Assembly: GCA_937906775.1 (NCBI GenBank)
Contig: CALCUD010000139.1
Span: 1 to 52,118, forward strand
Direction: 5' to 3'
Length of the DNA: 52,118 nt
DNA from: an uncultured Clostridia bacterium
GTDB taxonomy: Bacteria > Bacillota > Clostridia > Christensenellales > Aristaeellaceae
Part shown: piece by piece, positions 16,074-24,042 of the stretch
How the letters are laid out: every line of letters begins with the position of its first letter
Position numbering within the stretch: the first letter of the stretch is position 1
Made by a program: the position numbers and the translations under genes
The notes under the pieces: model-generated
What the model saw: only the letters and a program-made list of their open reading frames with translations
Told to the model about the DNA's origin: nothing
Databases searched by the model: none

Positions 16074-16555
16074 TCCGGCACCTCCTCAAAATTCGGATCG
16101 ACCTCCGGCATCCGTTCGCATACCATCAGATAAGCGTCCTCGCCGTTGTCCTCATAATATTTTTTCCGCTTTCCAACGCGGATAAACCCAAGTTCTTCGT
16201 ACAGATGTTGCGCCCGCAGATTACTGACGCGCACCTCCAACGTAGCGTAAACGGCGCCGAGGTTGCTGACATACTGCATCAGCGCCCCGGTCAGTGTCTT
16301 CCCGTAGCCGTTTCCGCGTTCTTCCTCCAGAATCGCGATATTGGTAATATGGCATTCGTCCAGGATGACCCATGCCCCGGCATATCCGATCACTCTTCCG
16401 TCCTTTTCCGCTACAAGGTACCGTGCCGCGACATTTTCTTCGATCTCCCGCCGGAAGCTTTCACGGCTCCACGGAATAGCGAAAACCGCCGCTTCAATAG
16501 CGGTCACCGTGTCGATATCCCTCCGGGTCATCCGGCGAATGATCAGTTCATTCAT
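16070..16555 (-). CDS. rimI: Ribosomal protein S18 alanine N-acetyltransferase
   Basis: 161 aa GNAT acetyltransferase. It opens with IRRMTRRDIDTVTAIEAAVF, and the acetyl-CoA-binding motif A is IAILEEERGNGYGKTLTGALM. LEVRVSNLRAQHLYEELGF is the RimI signature. RimI acetylates the N-terminal alanine of S18. It overlaps tsaB by 8 bases upstream and deoB by 4 bases downstream. The tsaE-tsaB-rimI order is common in bacteria and supports the name. Confidence 0.94.
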   Translation of the reverse strand: MNELIIRRMTRRDIDTVTAIEAAVFAIPWSRESFRREIEENVAARYLVAEKDGRVIGYAGAWVILDECHITNIAILEEERGNGYGKTLTGALMQYVSNLGAVYATLEVRVSNLRAQHLYEELGFIRVGKRKKYYEDNGEDAYLMVCERMPEVDPNFEEVPE

Positions 16556-17252
16556 GTCCCATGGCCTCCAGAAGCTTCTTGTTTTTTTCTGCGTTGGGAG
16601 CCCGGAGATACGTTTCTTTCAAATCGGTAAAGCAGACTGCTTTTCCTTTTTCCAGCGCGATCTGTCCGGCAGCTGAAGGACGCAGATAACTCAAAAAAGC
16701 CGATGGGAAAACTGCCCTTTCTCCCAGCAATTCCGTCAGTCTCTCACGGTGGACAGGGGCACCGTCACCGACAAAAATCAACGGGTCACCCGGCGCCAAC
16801 TCACATACCTGCCGGATATAATCATCAACCTTCATGGCAGAATCCGGCATCAGACGTTCGCCGTTTCGGAATGCAGCTCCGTAGATCTGTCCGGCGCGTG
16901 CGTCCTGAATCGGACATACGATTCCTTGCTGTTCGCCGGCGCTTCGGCTCAGCGCTTCCAGCGCGTCCACCGCGATACAGGGTTTCCCGGCGCCGTGCGC
17001 CAGTCCCTTCACAGTTGCAACGCCGATCCGTACGCCGGTAAAGCTTCCCGGGCCTGTCACAGCGACCAGCGCATCCATATCCTTCAGTTCCGTTCCAGCC
17101 ATCTGAAAGGCACCGTCAATCATCGGCATCAGATTGGCGGAATGCGTATTTTTATTCAGACTGATAAATTCACACAGAACACGGTCCCCAGCCATGACCG
17201 CCACACCGCATACAGGTCCGGATGTATCAACGACAAGAATTTTTCTTTCCAT
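16548..17252 (-). CDS. tsaB: tRNA threonylcarbamoyladenosine biosynthesis protein TsaB
   Basis: 234 aa. ILVVDTSGPVCGVAV, HSANLMPMIDGAF and TGPGSFTGVRIGVATVKGLA are the family blocks. TsaB is the inactive paralogue of TsaD that scaffolds the TsaBDE complex making t6A37 on ANN-reading tRNAs. I used the ATG at 17252; a GTG four codons upstream (17264) lies only two bases from a GGAG, so neither site is ideal. It sits between tsaE and rimI. TsaD is not in the window. Confidence 0.95.
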   Translation of the reverse strand: MERKILVVDTSGPVCGVAVMAGDRVLCEFISLNKNTHSANLMPMIDGAFQMAGTELKDMDALVAVTGPGSFTGVRIGVATVKGLAHGAGKPCIAVDALEALSRSAGEQQGIVCPIQDARAGQIYGAAFRNGERLMPDSAMKVDDYIRQVCELAPGDPLIFVGDGAPVHRERLTELLGERAVFPSAFLSYLRPSAAGQIALEKGKAVCFTDLKETYLRAPNAEKNKKLLEAMGHE

Positions 17253-17281
17253 CGGTCCCGTCACATCTCCGCTTCATTCGT

Positions 17282-17716
17282 TCACAACGCAATCGTCCGG
17301 AAATCTCCCAATCTCCTCAACGCAATTTCCCGCTCGTTTTCTCCCTGTTGGGTCAGAAGGATCTCAAGCGCGGTTTCCGGAACAGCTTCCGGGCATTGTT
17401 CAGGCCATTCGACCACAGCGATCCCGTTGCCTCCGAGATACTCGTCCATACCCAGCTCATAAAGTTCCTCTTCGCTTTCCAGCCGGTACCAGTCAAAATG
17501 GTAGAGCGGGATCCGGCCGCTTTCATACACATTCAGGATCGTAAAGCTGGGACTTGTCACAGTCTCTGTAACACCGAGCCCAGCTGCGATACCGCGGGTC
17601 AATTCACTCTTCCCAGCGCCCAGGTCTCCGCGAAGCAGAACGGTATCGCCGGCCTGCAGCTGTTTAGCGAGACGTTTTCCCAGTTCCCGGGTCTCCGAGG
17701 CTCCGTGTGTGATCAT
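17282..17716 (-). CDS. tsaE: tRNA threonylcarbamoyladenosine biosynthesis ATPase TsaE
   Basis: 144 aa, typical. The Walker A is LRGDLGAGKSELTRGIA with the preceding GDTVLL. SPSFTILNVYES and LYHFDWYRLE follow, then the conserved GIAVVEWPEQCPEAVP. TsaE hydrolyses ATP to drive turnover of the t6A-forming complex. The ATG overlaps the stop of the ECF gene (ATGA), and GGGAGGGG lies about 9 bases upstream. tsaB follows 29 bases later. Confidence 0.95.
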   Translation of the reverse strand: MITHGASETRELGKRLAKQLQAGDTVLLRGDLGAGKSELTRGIAAGLGVTETVTSPSFTILNVYESGRIPLYHFDWYRLESEEELYELGMDEYLGGNGIAVVEWPEQCPEAVPETALEILLTQQGENEREIALRRLGDFRTIAL

Positions 17717-18324
17717 CGCTTCAGTCCCCTCCCGTGAAGGAAAGGTGACAGATGCTTGTAGAGAACAAAAGTCAGCAGACTGATCACGACCCCCTTCAGC
17801 AGATTGAACGGAGCGGTCACGAAAACCAGCAGTTTCCATTCTGTATCCACAAACGGCACCGCCGAAGAAGCCATTCCGATTATGACCTCCATAGGCATAC
17901 CGTATGCGTTGCCGTAAAACGGCAGCATCACCCATTTATTGATTAAAACCCCCGCCACGATCATCGCAGCAGTTCCGATGCACATACCGGTCAGGGCGCG
18001 TTTACGGTTCTTTTTCCGTTGATAGATCAGCGCCGCCGGCAGAATATAAAAAGCACTCATGAGAAAATCCGCCAGTTCTCCGACATACATGCTGGTGGAG
18101 TGCAGCATGCCGATCAGATCCTTCAGAAACAGAATTGCAATTCCTGCAACAGGACCCATACTGAAAGCTCCCAGCATCACCGGCAGATTGCTCAGATCCA
18201 GTTTGTAAAATGCAATCACCGGTATTTCAATCAGAAAGAGGACGGATGCGAGCGCCGTCAGAACGCCGATAGTCACCATTTTCTGCACAGAAAAGTCAAA
18301 ACCGTTTTTCTGCTGTGTAGACAT
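17713..18324 (-). CDS. ECF transporter substrate-binding (S) component, RibU-like
   Basis: 203 aa with about five to six membrane segments (VLTALASVLFLIEIPVIA, LPVMLGAFSMGPVAGIAILF, FLMSAFYILPAALI, GMCIGTAAMIVAGVLI, LLVFVTAPFNLLKGVVISL). The LDLSNLPVMLGAFSMGPVAG stretch resembles the RibU riboflavin branch. S components capture a vitamin and deliver it to a shared EcfAA'T module, which is not encoded here. Riboflavin is the best guess but not proven: no FMN riboswitch precedes it, because only 31 bases separate it from galK. A basic C-terminus (HGRGLKR) lies on the cytoplasmic side. Confidence 0.85.
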   Translation of the reverse strand: MSTQQKNGFDFSVQKMVTIGVLTALASVLFLIEIPVIAFYKLDLSNLPVMLGAFSMGPVAGIAILFLKDLIGMLHSTSMYVGELADFLMSAFYILPAALIYQRKKNRKRALTGMCIGTAAMIVAGVLINKWVMLPFYGNAYGMPMEVIIGMASSAVPFVDTEWKLLVFVTAPFNLLKGVVISLLTFVLYKHLSPFLHGRGLKR

Positions 18325-18355
18325 ATCTTTCTACGTTTCCTTTCTCCGGGCCGTA

Positions 18356-19612
18356 TCAGATCCGGCTGATCAGGTTCATATCGGCACCGACAGGGCGGAC
18401 ATAAAGCACTTTACACGAGCCTTCCCCGAATACGCCGTCCATCACATCCACGAAATGACCAACCTCATCCAGAGGGACAAAATTCAATGTGGTTCCGGCA
18501 AATCCGCCACCATGAACACGCCATGCGCCTTTTCCCGCGAGCAGATCCTCCGCAAGGCAAAGAGCGAGGCTCAGTCCCTGATCCCCACCCATCGCGTAGA
18601 CGTTCTGCAGATACATGAAGCTGCTGCGGCCGCTGGCGATTATTTCATCAAAGAAATCTCCGATTCTGTCCTCCTCCAGTGCTTTGACCTGCCGCTCGAC
18701 GCGTTCATTCTCCTCCATGAAATGAACAGCACGAAGAACCGGCCGGTCACCGAAGCGTTCCCGAAGCAATCTCATATTGTTCCGAAGATCCGACGGGGAA
18801 ATCTCACGCAATACTTTCTTTCCGAAGAATGCTGCCACCTGTTTCATTTCAGCCGGAATCGCAGCATAATGAGGCGTCAGATTCGCATGGCTTGCACCGG
18901 TCGCCACAACGACAGGAGCATATCCCTTCGCCTCAAAGTCATATTGCAGTGCACGGACTTCCGGATGATCGTTGTCCCTGAAATCGACCGTCACAAGACC
19001 GCCGGCGGCGCTCCCCATCTGATCCAGCAATCCGCTCGGCTTGCCGAAAAATACATTTTCAGCCCGTTGTCCGATCGCGGCACGCTTGGGAAAAGGCATC
19101 TCAAACCGGTTAAACAGTCCGTCAAATATCGCTGCCAGCAGGACTTCAAGCGCTGCGGAGCTGCTCAGGCCGCTGCCGGAAGCCACCGTAGCCCCGGCGA
19201 CAGCATTGAATCCTCCGATTTCATATCCCGCATCTTTCATTCCAGCCGCGACTCCCCGGATCAAAGCCGCAGTTGTTCCGTACTCGGTTTCAGACGACGA
19301 CAGATCGTCCAGATTGACTTCCGTCGGCTGAAATCCCTCGCTGTGAAATACTACCTTCCGGTCATCACGGGGCGAAACCGCACACACAATATCAAGATTC
19401 ACGCTGGCTGCCAATACACGACCGCAATTATGATCGGTATGGTTCCCGCCGATTTCTGATCTTCCCGGCGCGCTGAAAATATGGGTACAGCTGCAGCCGA
19501 AGATATCTGTGAATCTGTCTGCCAGTTTCTGATAACGTTCCTTCTGGAAAGATATCTGTTTCTCATCCCGACCGTAAAGACGGATCAACTTCTCTTCCTG
19601 TATCAAACTCAT
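18356..19612 (-). CDS. galK: Galactokinase family GHMP kinase
   Basis: 418 aa. The sugar-recognition motif is SAPGRSEIGGNHTDHNCG, and the GHMP ATP loop is ATVASGSGLSSSAALEVL. The C-terminal GHMP block is RVHGGGFAGTTLNF. The length fits GalK. It phosphorylates galactose at C1 in the Leloir pathway, although galE and galT are absent nearby and the GRSEIGGNHTDH variant is somewhat different from the classic GRVNLIGEHTDY. Another sugar substrate cannot be excluded. GGAGGGG lies 9 bases before the ATG. It follows the binding-protein gene by 22 bases, hinting at a shared sugar-related role. Confidence 0.88.
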   Translation of the reverse strand: MSLIQEEKLIRLYGRDEKQISFQKERYQKLADRFTDIFGCSCTHIFSAPGRSEIGGNHTDHNCGRVLAASVNLDIVCAVSPRDDRKVVFHSEGFQPTEVNLDDLSSSETEYGTTAALIRGVAAGMKDAGYEIGGFNAVAGATVASGSGLSSSAALEVLLAAIFDGLFNRFEMPFPKRAAIGQRAENVFFGKPSGLLDQMGSAAGGLVTVDFRDNDHPEVRALQYDFEAKGYAPVVVATGASHANLTPHYAAIPAEMKQVAAFFGKKVLREISPSDLRNNMRLLRERFGDRPVLRAVHFMEENERVERQVKALEEDRIGDFFDEIIASGRSSFMYLQNVYAMGGDQGLSLALCLAEDLLAGKGAWRVHGGGFAGTTLNFVPLDEVGHFVDVMDGVFGEGSCKVLYVRPVGADMNLISRI

Positions 19613-19634
19613 AAATAGCCCCTCCGAAAAGATT

Positions 19635-21131
19635 TTATTTCACGTATTTCTGCCAAAGAGCGATAACTTCCTCCAGACCAAGCCGGTTAACCTCGGCAGT
19701 AAACTCGTTCCATGTTTCATCGTTCAGTTCGGTATCGCCCGTCACGAAGCAGGCCATCGTCTTCTCTGCGTACTGGGAGAGTGCGAGCTGCAGCTCATAC
19801 AGGCGGACACGGTCCTCTCCGGACCAGTGAATAATGGGATCCGCCGCTTTCTCAAAGGTTTTCAGTCTGAACAGCTGCTCTACCGCGTTCCGTGTCGTGT
19901 TGTCATCATACTGCAGTTGGAATTCGCCGTCCGTCAGTCCCGGAGCAATACCGCCGTCGCTGATGGTGCTGTCTCCCAATACATAGTTTGCTACATCCGC
20001 GTCATCCGCTACCCAATCCCAGGTTCCGTCCGGTGTCCAGACCCATTCCTCATTTTCGAGGCCGTAATGAGCCATCCGGTTACCTTCTGTCGAGTACAGA
20101 CAGTCGACCCAGGTCATCAGCTTTCCCGGATCCCTGCACTCTTTTGTGATTGCAAAAGTTCCGGGAATCAATTCGCCAAGCAGATTCCTGTATTCCTGTT
20201 TTCCGTTGTATCGAAGCGGCTCAAGCATGCTGAACTGTCCAAGGCTATCGGACGGAACAACGGTGAGCGGAGAAGTGGAAAGCATCATTCCGTAAGGAAT
20301 GACTGCCTTGGAATCTGTGATCATACGAAGAGAATCCACCGTAGTAAACCCGTTGTGATCGAGCAGTTGTTCTTTCCACAGCGTATTGAGCCATAGAAGG
20401 AACGCACGGTTCTCCTGCGAAGTCAAAGAAGAGGTTACCTGTCCGTCGTGAATGGAAATATAATAATCATTGTCGGTAATTCCGAAGGCGTGGCCCAGAA
20501 AGCGAAGTTCCCACATGCCGATGAATGTCAGCGGCACCTCATCCGCTTTTCCGTTCCGGTTCGGATCCCCATTTTTAAAAGCCCGCAGAACATCCGTCAG
20601 ATCATCCGCCGTAGCCGGCGCTTCGAGTCCAAGCGTCTTCAGCCACTGAGAATTGATCCACATCGTATCATTGTTCTGAAGAGTGTTGATACAGGGCAAC
20701 GTCGGAATACTGCCATCCGGCAGAGTGATATCTGCGAGCCAGCTTTCATTTTCCTGCAGCAGTTTCCACAGGTTGGGCGCATACTCCTCCAGATAAGGTT
20801 TCAGATCGATCAGAATTCCGTTCTGAACCATGGCCTCCGTCTCACTCGCTGTCAGTCCTGCCTTGAACAGGACATCCGGAAGGTTTTTTCCTGCGGCGAT
20901 TTCGGCCTTGCGTTGATTCCACTGTTCCCAGTCGGAATATTGAGAAAAGGAAAAAGATATACCGGTTTTATCCTCCATTCTGGTAAAAAAGAGATTATTG
21001 TTCCAATCGCGTGAAATGCTGTCCCCATCAAATCCCTCCATCACAAAATCCGGAGTGGATTGCGCGGTTTCAGCAGTTGCTGCGGTCCACATCATCATCA
21101 ATACCAAAAAAATCGTTACCAGTTTACGCAT
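19635..21131 (-). CDS. Secreted solute-binding protein (family 1 type)
   Basis: 498 aa extracellular solute-binding protein. The signal peptide (LVTIFLVLMMMWTAATAETA) ends in an AxA-type site and lacks the lipobox cysteine expected of a Gram-positive binding protein. Internal blocks DVLFKAGLTASETEAMVQNGILIDLKPYLE and NGDPNRNGKADEVPLTF, together with TIPDGSI-like text, are typical of the sugar or oligosaccharide-binding MsmE/LplA-like family. No permease or ATPase gene lies nearby, so it is an orphan. Its promoter (21172-21200) overlaps the ftsZ terminator. It may be co-transcribed with galK. Confidence 0.87.
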   Translation of the reverse strand: MRKLVTIFLVLMMMWTAATAETAQSTPDFVMEGFDGDSISRDWNNNLFFTRMEDKTGISFSFSQYSDWEQWNQRKAEIAAGKNLPDVLFKAGLTASETEAMVQNGILIDLKPYLEEYAPNLWKLLQENESWLADITLPDGSIPTLPCINTLQNNDTMWINSQWLKTLGLEAPATADDLTDVLRAFKNGDPNRNGKADEVPLTFIGMWELRFLGHAFGITDNDYYISIHDGQVTSSLTSQENRAFLLWLNTLWKEQLLDHNGFTTVDSLRMITDSKAVIPYGMMLSTSPLTVVPSDSLGQFSMLEPLRYNGKQEYRNLLGELIPGTFAITKECRDPGKLMTWVDCLYSTEGNRMAHYGLENEEWVWTPDGTWDWVADDADVANYVLGDSTISDGGIAPGLTDGEFQLQYDDNTTRNAVEQLFRLKTFEKAADPIIHWSGEDRVRLYELQLALSQYAEKTMACFVTGDTELNDETWNEFTAEVNRLGLEEVIALWQKYVK

Positions 21132-21171
21132 TCATCTTCCTCCCAAAAAACTTAAAATCCACCAATATGTT

Positions 21172-21200
21172 ATTATAGTGAAAAAAGCGGCGGAGTTCAA
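21172..21200 (-). promoter_or_regulatory. Promoter of the binding-protein gene, -35 inside the ftsZ terminator loop
   Basis: On the minus strand TTGAAC (21195-21200), a 17-bp spacer and a perfect TATAAT (21172-21177). The TTGAA of the -35 is the five-base loop of the ftsZ terminator hairpin, and the spacer is made of its 3' arm and T-run. Confidence 0.75.
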
Positions 21201-21210
21201 CTCCGCCGCT
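21179..21210 (-). terminator. Intrinsic terminator after ftsZ
   Basis: A perfect 10-bp GC-rich stem, AGCGGCGGAG / CTCCGCCGCT, with loop TTGAA on the minus strand, then TTTTTT. It ends the division operon 45 bases past ftsZ. Confidence 0.9.
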
Positions 21211-21254
21211 GATATTTTACTGATAAGTCCCCGATACCGGACGTTGTCCCGTCA

Positions 21255-22679
21255 TTATTTCTTCTTCCGCAGGAAACCCGGTACGCCGTGGTCATCCGTC
21301 GTCATTGCCTGACTTTGAGGGATCGACTGGAAGGAACCGGTCTGTCCGGTAACCTGACCGTTGTTGTTGAACATGGGTTGATAAGGAGCGCTCTGCTGAT
21401 TTTGGAACAACTGACCGTTGCCGTAGGTCGGCTCACTGCTTACAGACTGGAACGGACGGGTCTGCTGTCCGAATGGCTGCTGCTGACCCTGCTGGTAGCT
21501 GAAACCGGTCTGGAAGGATCCGGTGTTGACCATACCGGGAACTCCCATACTCGGCCGGACTGGGTTGATAAAAGAAGAAGTTTCGGCTGAATTGCCAAAG
21601 GAAGAAGGAGCAGCCGGCTCGGTCTGTGCTTCAGGACGGGTAAAGCTGGTTCCGAAGGATCCGAACAGTCTGTCATGCTCGATTTCACGGGGTTTACGTG
21701 CCGGTTCTTTGGCGGGGAACGGCGTCTTCTCAAAACCGGTGGCGATCACGGTAATACGTACATCATCACCCATGTTTTCATCAATGCCTGCACCGAAAAT
21801 GATATTCGCATCGGGATCAGCCGCTTCCATGATAAGATTGGCTGCCTCGTTGATATCCACAATGGAGATGTCGGATCCGCCGGTAATATTGATCAGAACA
21901 GCGCGCGCGCCGTCAATGTTGGTCTCCAGCAGCGGAGAGGAAATAGCGTTTTTCGCAGCTTCCACAAGTTTGTTCTCGCCGGATCCCACGCCGATGCCCA
22001 TATGAGCCATGCCACCGGATTCCATAACGGTTTTGACGTCGGCGAAGTCAAGGTTGATCATCGCGGGTACAGCGATCAGATCGCTGATTCCCTGAATGCC
22101 CTGACGAAGCACATCGTCCGCGATGCGGAAAGCTTCAAGCATGGTTGTTCCTTTGTTAACTACCTGAAGCAGGCGGTCATTGGGGATAACCACCAGCGTA
22201 TCCACATGCTGTTTCAATTCGGCAATGCCGCTTTCAGCATTCTTCATACGTTGCTTTCCTTCAAAATTGAAAGGCTTGGTTACCACCGAAATAGTCAGGC
22301 ATCCAAGATCCCGGGCGATCTCAGCAACAACAGGCGCCGCGCCGGTGCCAGTGCCGCCGCCCATACCGGCGGTGACGAACACCAGGTCGGCGCCTTCCAG
22401 CGCCTGCGCGATCTCCTCGCGGCTCTCCTCGGCGGCACGGCGGCCCACCTCGGGCACGGCGCCGGCGCCAAGGCCCTTGGTCAGTTTCTCGCCGATCTGG
22501 ATCTTGACCTGCGCATTGCTTTGATTCAATGCCTGCCTGTCGGTATTGACAGAAATGAATTCAACGCCGCGCAATCCGGCGTCCACCATGCGGTTCACGG
22601 CATTGTTGCCGCCGCCTCCGCAGCCCACGACCTTGATGGAAGCAAAGGAGTTCTGTTCTTCATTGTGAAACTCGATCAT
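21255..22679 (-). CDS. ftsZ: Cell division protein FtsZ, with a long glutamine-rich linker
   Basis: 474 aa tubulin-like GTPase that forms the Z ring. It has VVGCGGGGNNAVNRM, the GTP tubulin signature AGMGGGTGTGAAPVVAE and the T7 loop region NLDFADVKTVM. The last residues VPGFLRKKK are the conserved C-terminal peptide that binds FtsA. Between core and peptide is a linker of about 140 residues rich in Q, N, S, G and F, longer than the usual 50-100. I chose the ATG at 22679, spaced 9 bases from AGGAGG; an ATG at 22685 overlaps the ftsA stop (TAATG) but is only 3 bases from it. It is the last gene of the division cluster. Confidence 0.98.
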   Translation of the reverse strand: MIEFHNEEQNSFASIKVVGCGGGGNNAVNRMVDAGLRGVEFISVNTDRQALNQSNAQVKIQIGEKLTKGLGAGAVPEVGRRAAEESREEIAQALEGADLVFVTAGMGGGTGTGAAPVVAEIARDLGCLTISVVTKPFNFEGKQRMKNAESGIAELKQHVDTLVVIPNDRLLQVVNKGTTMLEAFRIADDVLRQGIQGISDLIAVPAMINLDFADVKTVMESGGMAHMGIGVGSGENKLVEAAKNAISSPLLETNIDGARAVLINITGGSDISIVDINEAANLIMEAADPDANIIFGAGIDENMGDDVRITVIATGFEKTPFPAKEPARKPREIEHDRLFGSFGTSFTRPEAQTEPAAPSSFGNSAETSSFINPVRPSMGVPGMVNTGSFQTGFSYQQGQQQPFGQQTRPFQSVSSEPTYGNGQLFQNQQSAPYQPMFNNNGQVTGQTGSFQSIPQSQAMTTDDHGVPGFLRKKK

Positions 22680-22684
22680 ATTCA

Positions 22685-23878
22685 TTAACCTCCTAACAGA
22701 CTGCGGAAGAAATCCCGTACTTTTCCGCCTGCACCGGCAGCGGGTTGTCTTTGTTGTTCAATAGTGTCGATGATCAGATCCATCAGTCCAAGAGCGCTTG
22801 AAAAACTGTGGCTGTTCAGTTTGGTAGTCCTGCGCGGCGTTTCCTGAACCGCGCGTCCGAGTTTACCGGAAAGATATTCACGGCCTCCGCGGTTGAAGCT
22901 CAGACCGCCGCCGGTCAGAAAAACGCTGCTCCAGTTGCCGAGCCCGCCGAAGTCCTCGTCGATCGCTTCTTTGATCTGTTCGGCGATATTGTCAACCGCT
23001 CCGCACAGAACAGGCTTTACCTGTTCTCTGGTAAACACGGTCGCTTTTTCACCGTCCGCACCGGGAACTTCGAATTTGTCTTCCCCGGTTTCGATCCCGT
23101 AAACAAAACGGCGCTTGATATCTTCAGCTGCATTCAGACTGATATCCAGATTCTCAGCAAGTTCTGCCGCAATATGACCGCCGCCGACATCCAGCATCTT
23201 GTGATAAATGATGGCGTCACCCTCGACACCGATGATCTCGGTGTTCAGATACCCCATGTCGATCAGCACAGAGGTATGATCGCGTTCCTGCTCGTTCAGA
23301 TAAAGCATGGCTTCGCCTGCCGTTCCGGAGAAGAAACCGGAAACCGTAATTCCGAGTTCCGCCATACGGGTCGTCACGTCGTCAATGAAGTAGCGGTTGC
23401 CGACCACGAAACTGATGAAGGCCGTCATTTCCCGACCTTTCATTCCTACAGGCTCAAGCGTTTTCTTTCCGCTGTCAACCATAAACCAGGCCGGACTGGA
23501 ATGAATAACGACGCCCGGAACATCCTGCAGGTTTTCCGCCGCGATATTGAAAGCGGCACGGACGTCGGCGGATGTTACCCGGGGATCTGTCCCCTTCAGC
23601 GTCACGTTGACTTTTGTCGCGTAAACCTTGGTAAACTCTCCGGGAACGCCGACATTGATCTCTTTGATCTTGCTGTTGCTCTGTTCTTCCGCGTCGGCAA
23701 CAGAAAGCCGGATCGCTTCGTTCAGGTTTTCGGGATTGTTCCATCCCTCATCCAGATAACCGTCGTATTTTGCCACACCGGCCGCAATAATATCGCAGCG
23801 TTGGCTTCCGCTGTTTTCGGCAACCAGAGTGACTATCTTGCTGGTACCGAAATCAATGGCCGCAACGGTCGTTTTCAT
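22685..23878 (-). CDS. ftsA: Cell division protein FtsA
   Basis: 397 aa actin-like ATPase. It opens AAIDFGTSKIVTLVAE (phosphate 1), with LIDMGYLNTEIIGVEGDAI, YHKMLDVGGGHIAAELA and FLTGGGLSF as further nucleotide-binding blocks. The C-terminal GKVRDFFRSLLGG is the short amphipathic helix that tethers the Z ring to the membrane. GAGG lies 9 bases upstream of the ATG. It has its own promoter (23957-23985), so ftsAZ can be transcribed apart from the upstream division genes. Confidence 0.96.
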   Translation of the reverse strand: MKTTVAAIDFGTSKIVTLVAENSGSQRCDIIAAGVAKYDGYLDEGWNNPENLNEAIRLSVADAEEQSNSKIKEINVGVPGEFTKVYATKVNVTLKGTDPRVTSADVRAAFNIAAENLQDVPGVVIHSSPAWFMVDSGKKTLEPVGMKGREMTAFISFVVGNRYFIDDVTTRMAELGITVSGFFSGTAGEAMLYLNEQERDHTSVLIDMGYLNTEIIGVEGDAIIYHKMLDVGGGHIAAELAENLDISLNAAEDIKRRFVYGIETGEDKFEVPGADGEKATVFTREQVKPVLCGAVDNIAEQIKEAIDEDFGGLGNWSSVFLTGGGLSFNRGGREYLSGKLGRAVQETPRRTTKLNSHSFSSALGLMDLIIDTIEQQRQPAAGAGGKVRDFFRSLLGG

Positions 23879-23941
23879 AACCTATTTCCTCCCCGAATGA
23901 ACTCAATTCCGGAATAAACCGGAAAAACTACATTAATTTAA

Positions 23942-23960
23942 TAATCACCGTCAGTGATTA
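23942..23960. promoter_or_regulatory. Perfect inverted repeat overlapping the ftsAZ promoter
   Basis: TAATCAC-N5-GTGATTA, a 19-bp dyad, covers the outer end of the -10 element (23957-23962). The position suits a repressor operator. I do not recognise the binding protein. Confidence 0.5.
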
Positions 23961-23985
23961 TAACGGAATTTACAAGGAATTGCAA
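23957..23985 (-). promoter_or_regulatory. Promoter of ftsAZ
   Basis: On the minus strand TTGCAA (23980-23985), a 17-bp spacer and a perfect TATAAT (23957-23962). It lies in the 164-base gap between divIB and ftsA, which has a leader of about 70 nt. Confidence 0.8.
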
Positions 23986-24042
23986 GCGTTTTGTGTGCTT
24001 TGTTACGAATTTGCACTCTGTTTTGTAACATTTTTGTCTCTT

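Noticed and set aside
17282..17935. Longer version of TsaE beginning at 17935
   Set aside because: The extra 73 codons overlap the ECF S-component in another frame, while the ATG at 17716 has a good ribosome site and starts the family-typical sequence.
18325..18355. Possible FMN riboswitch before the RibU-like gene
   Set aside because: Only 31 bases separate it from galK, far too short for that riboswitch, and no matching conserved bases are present.
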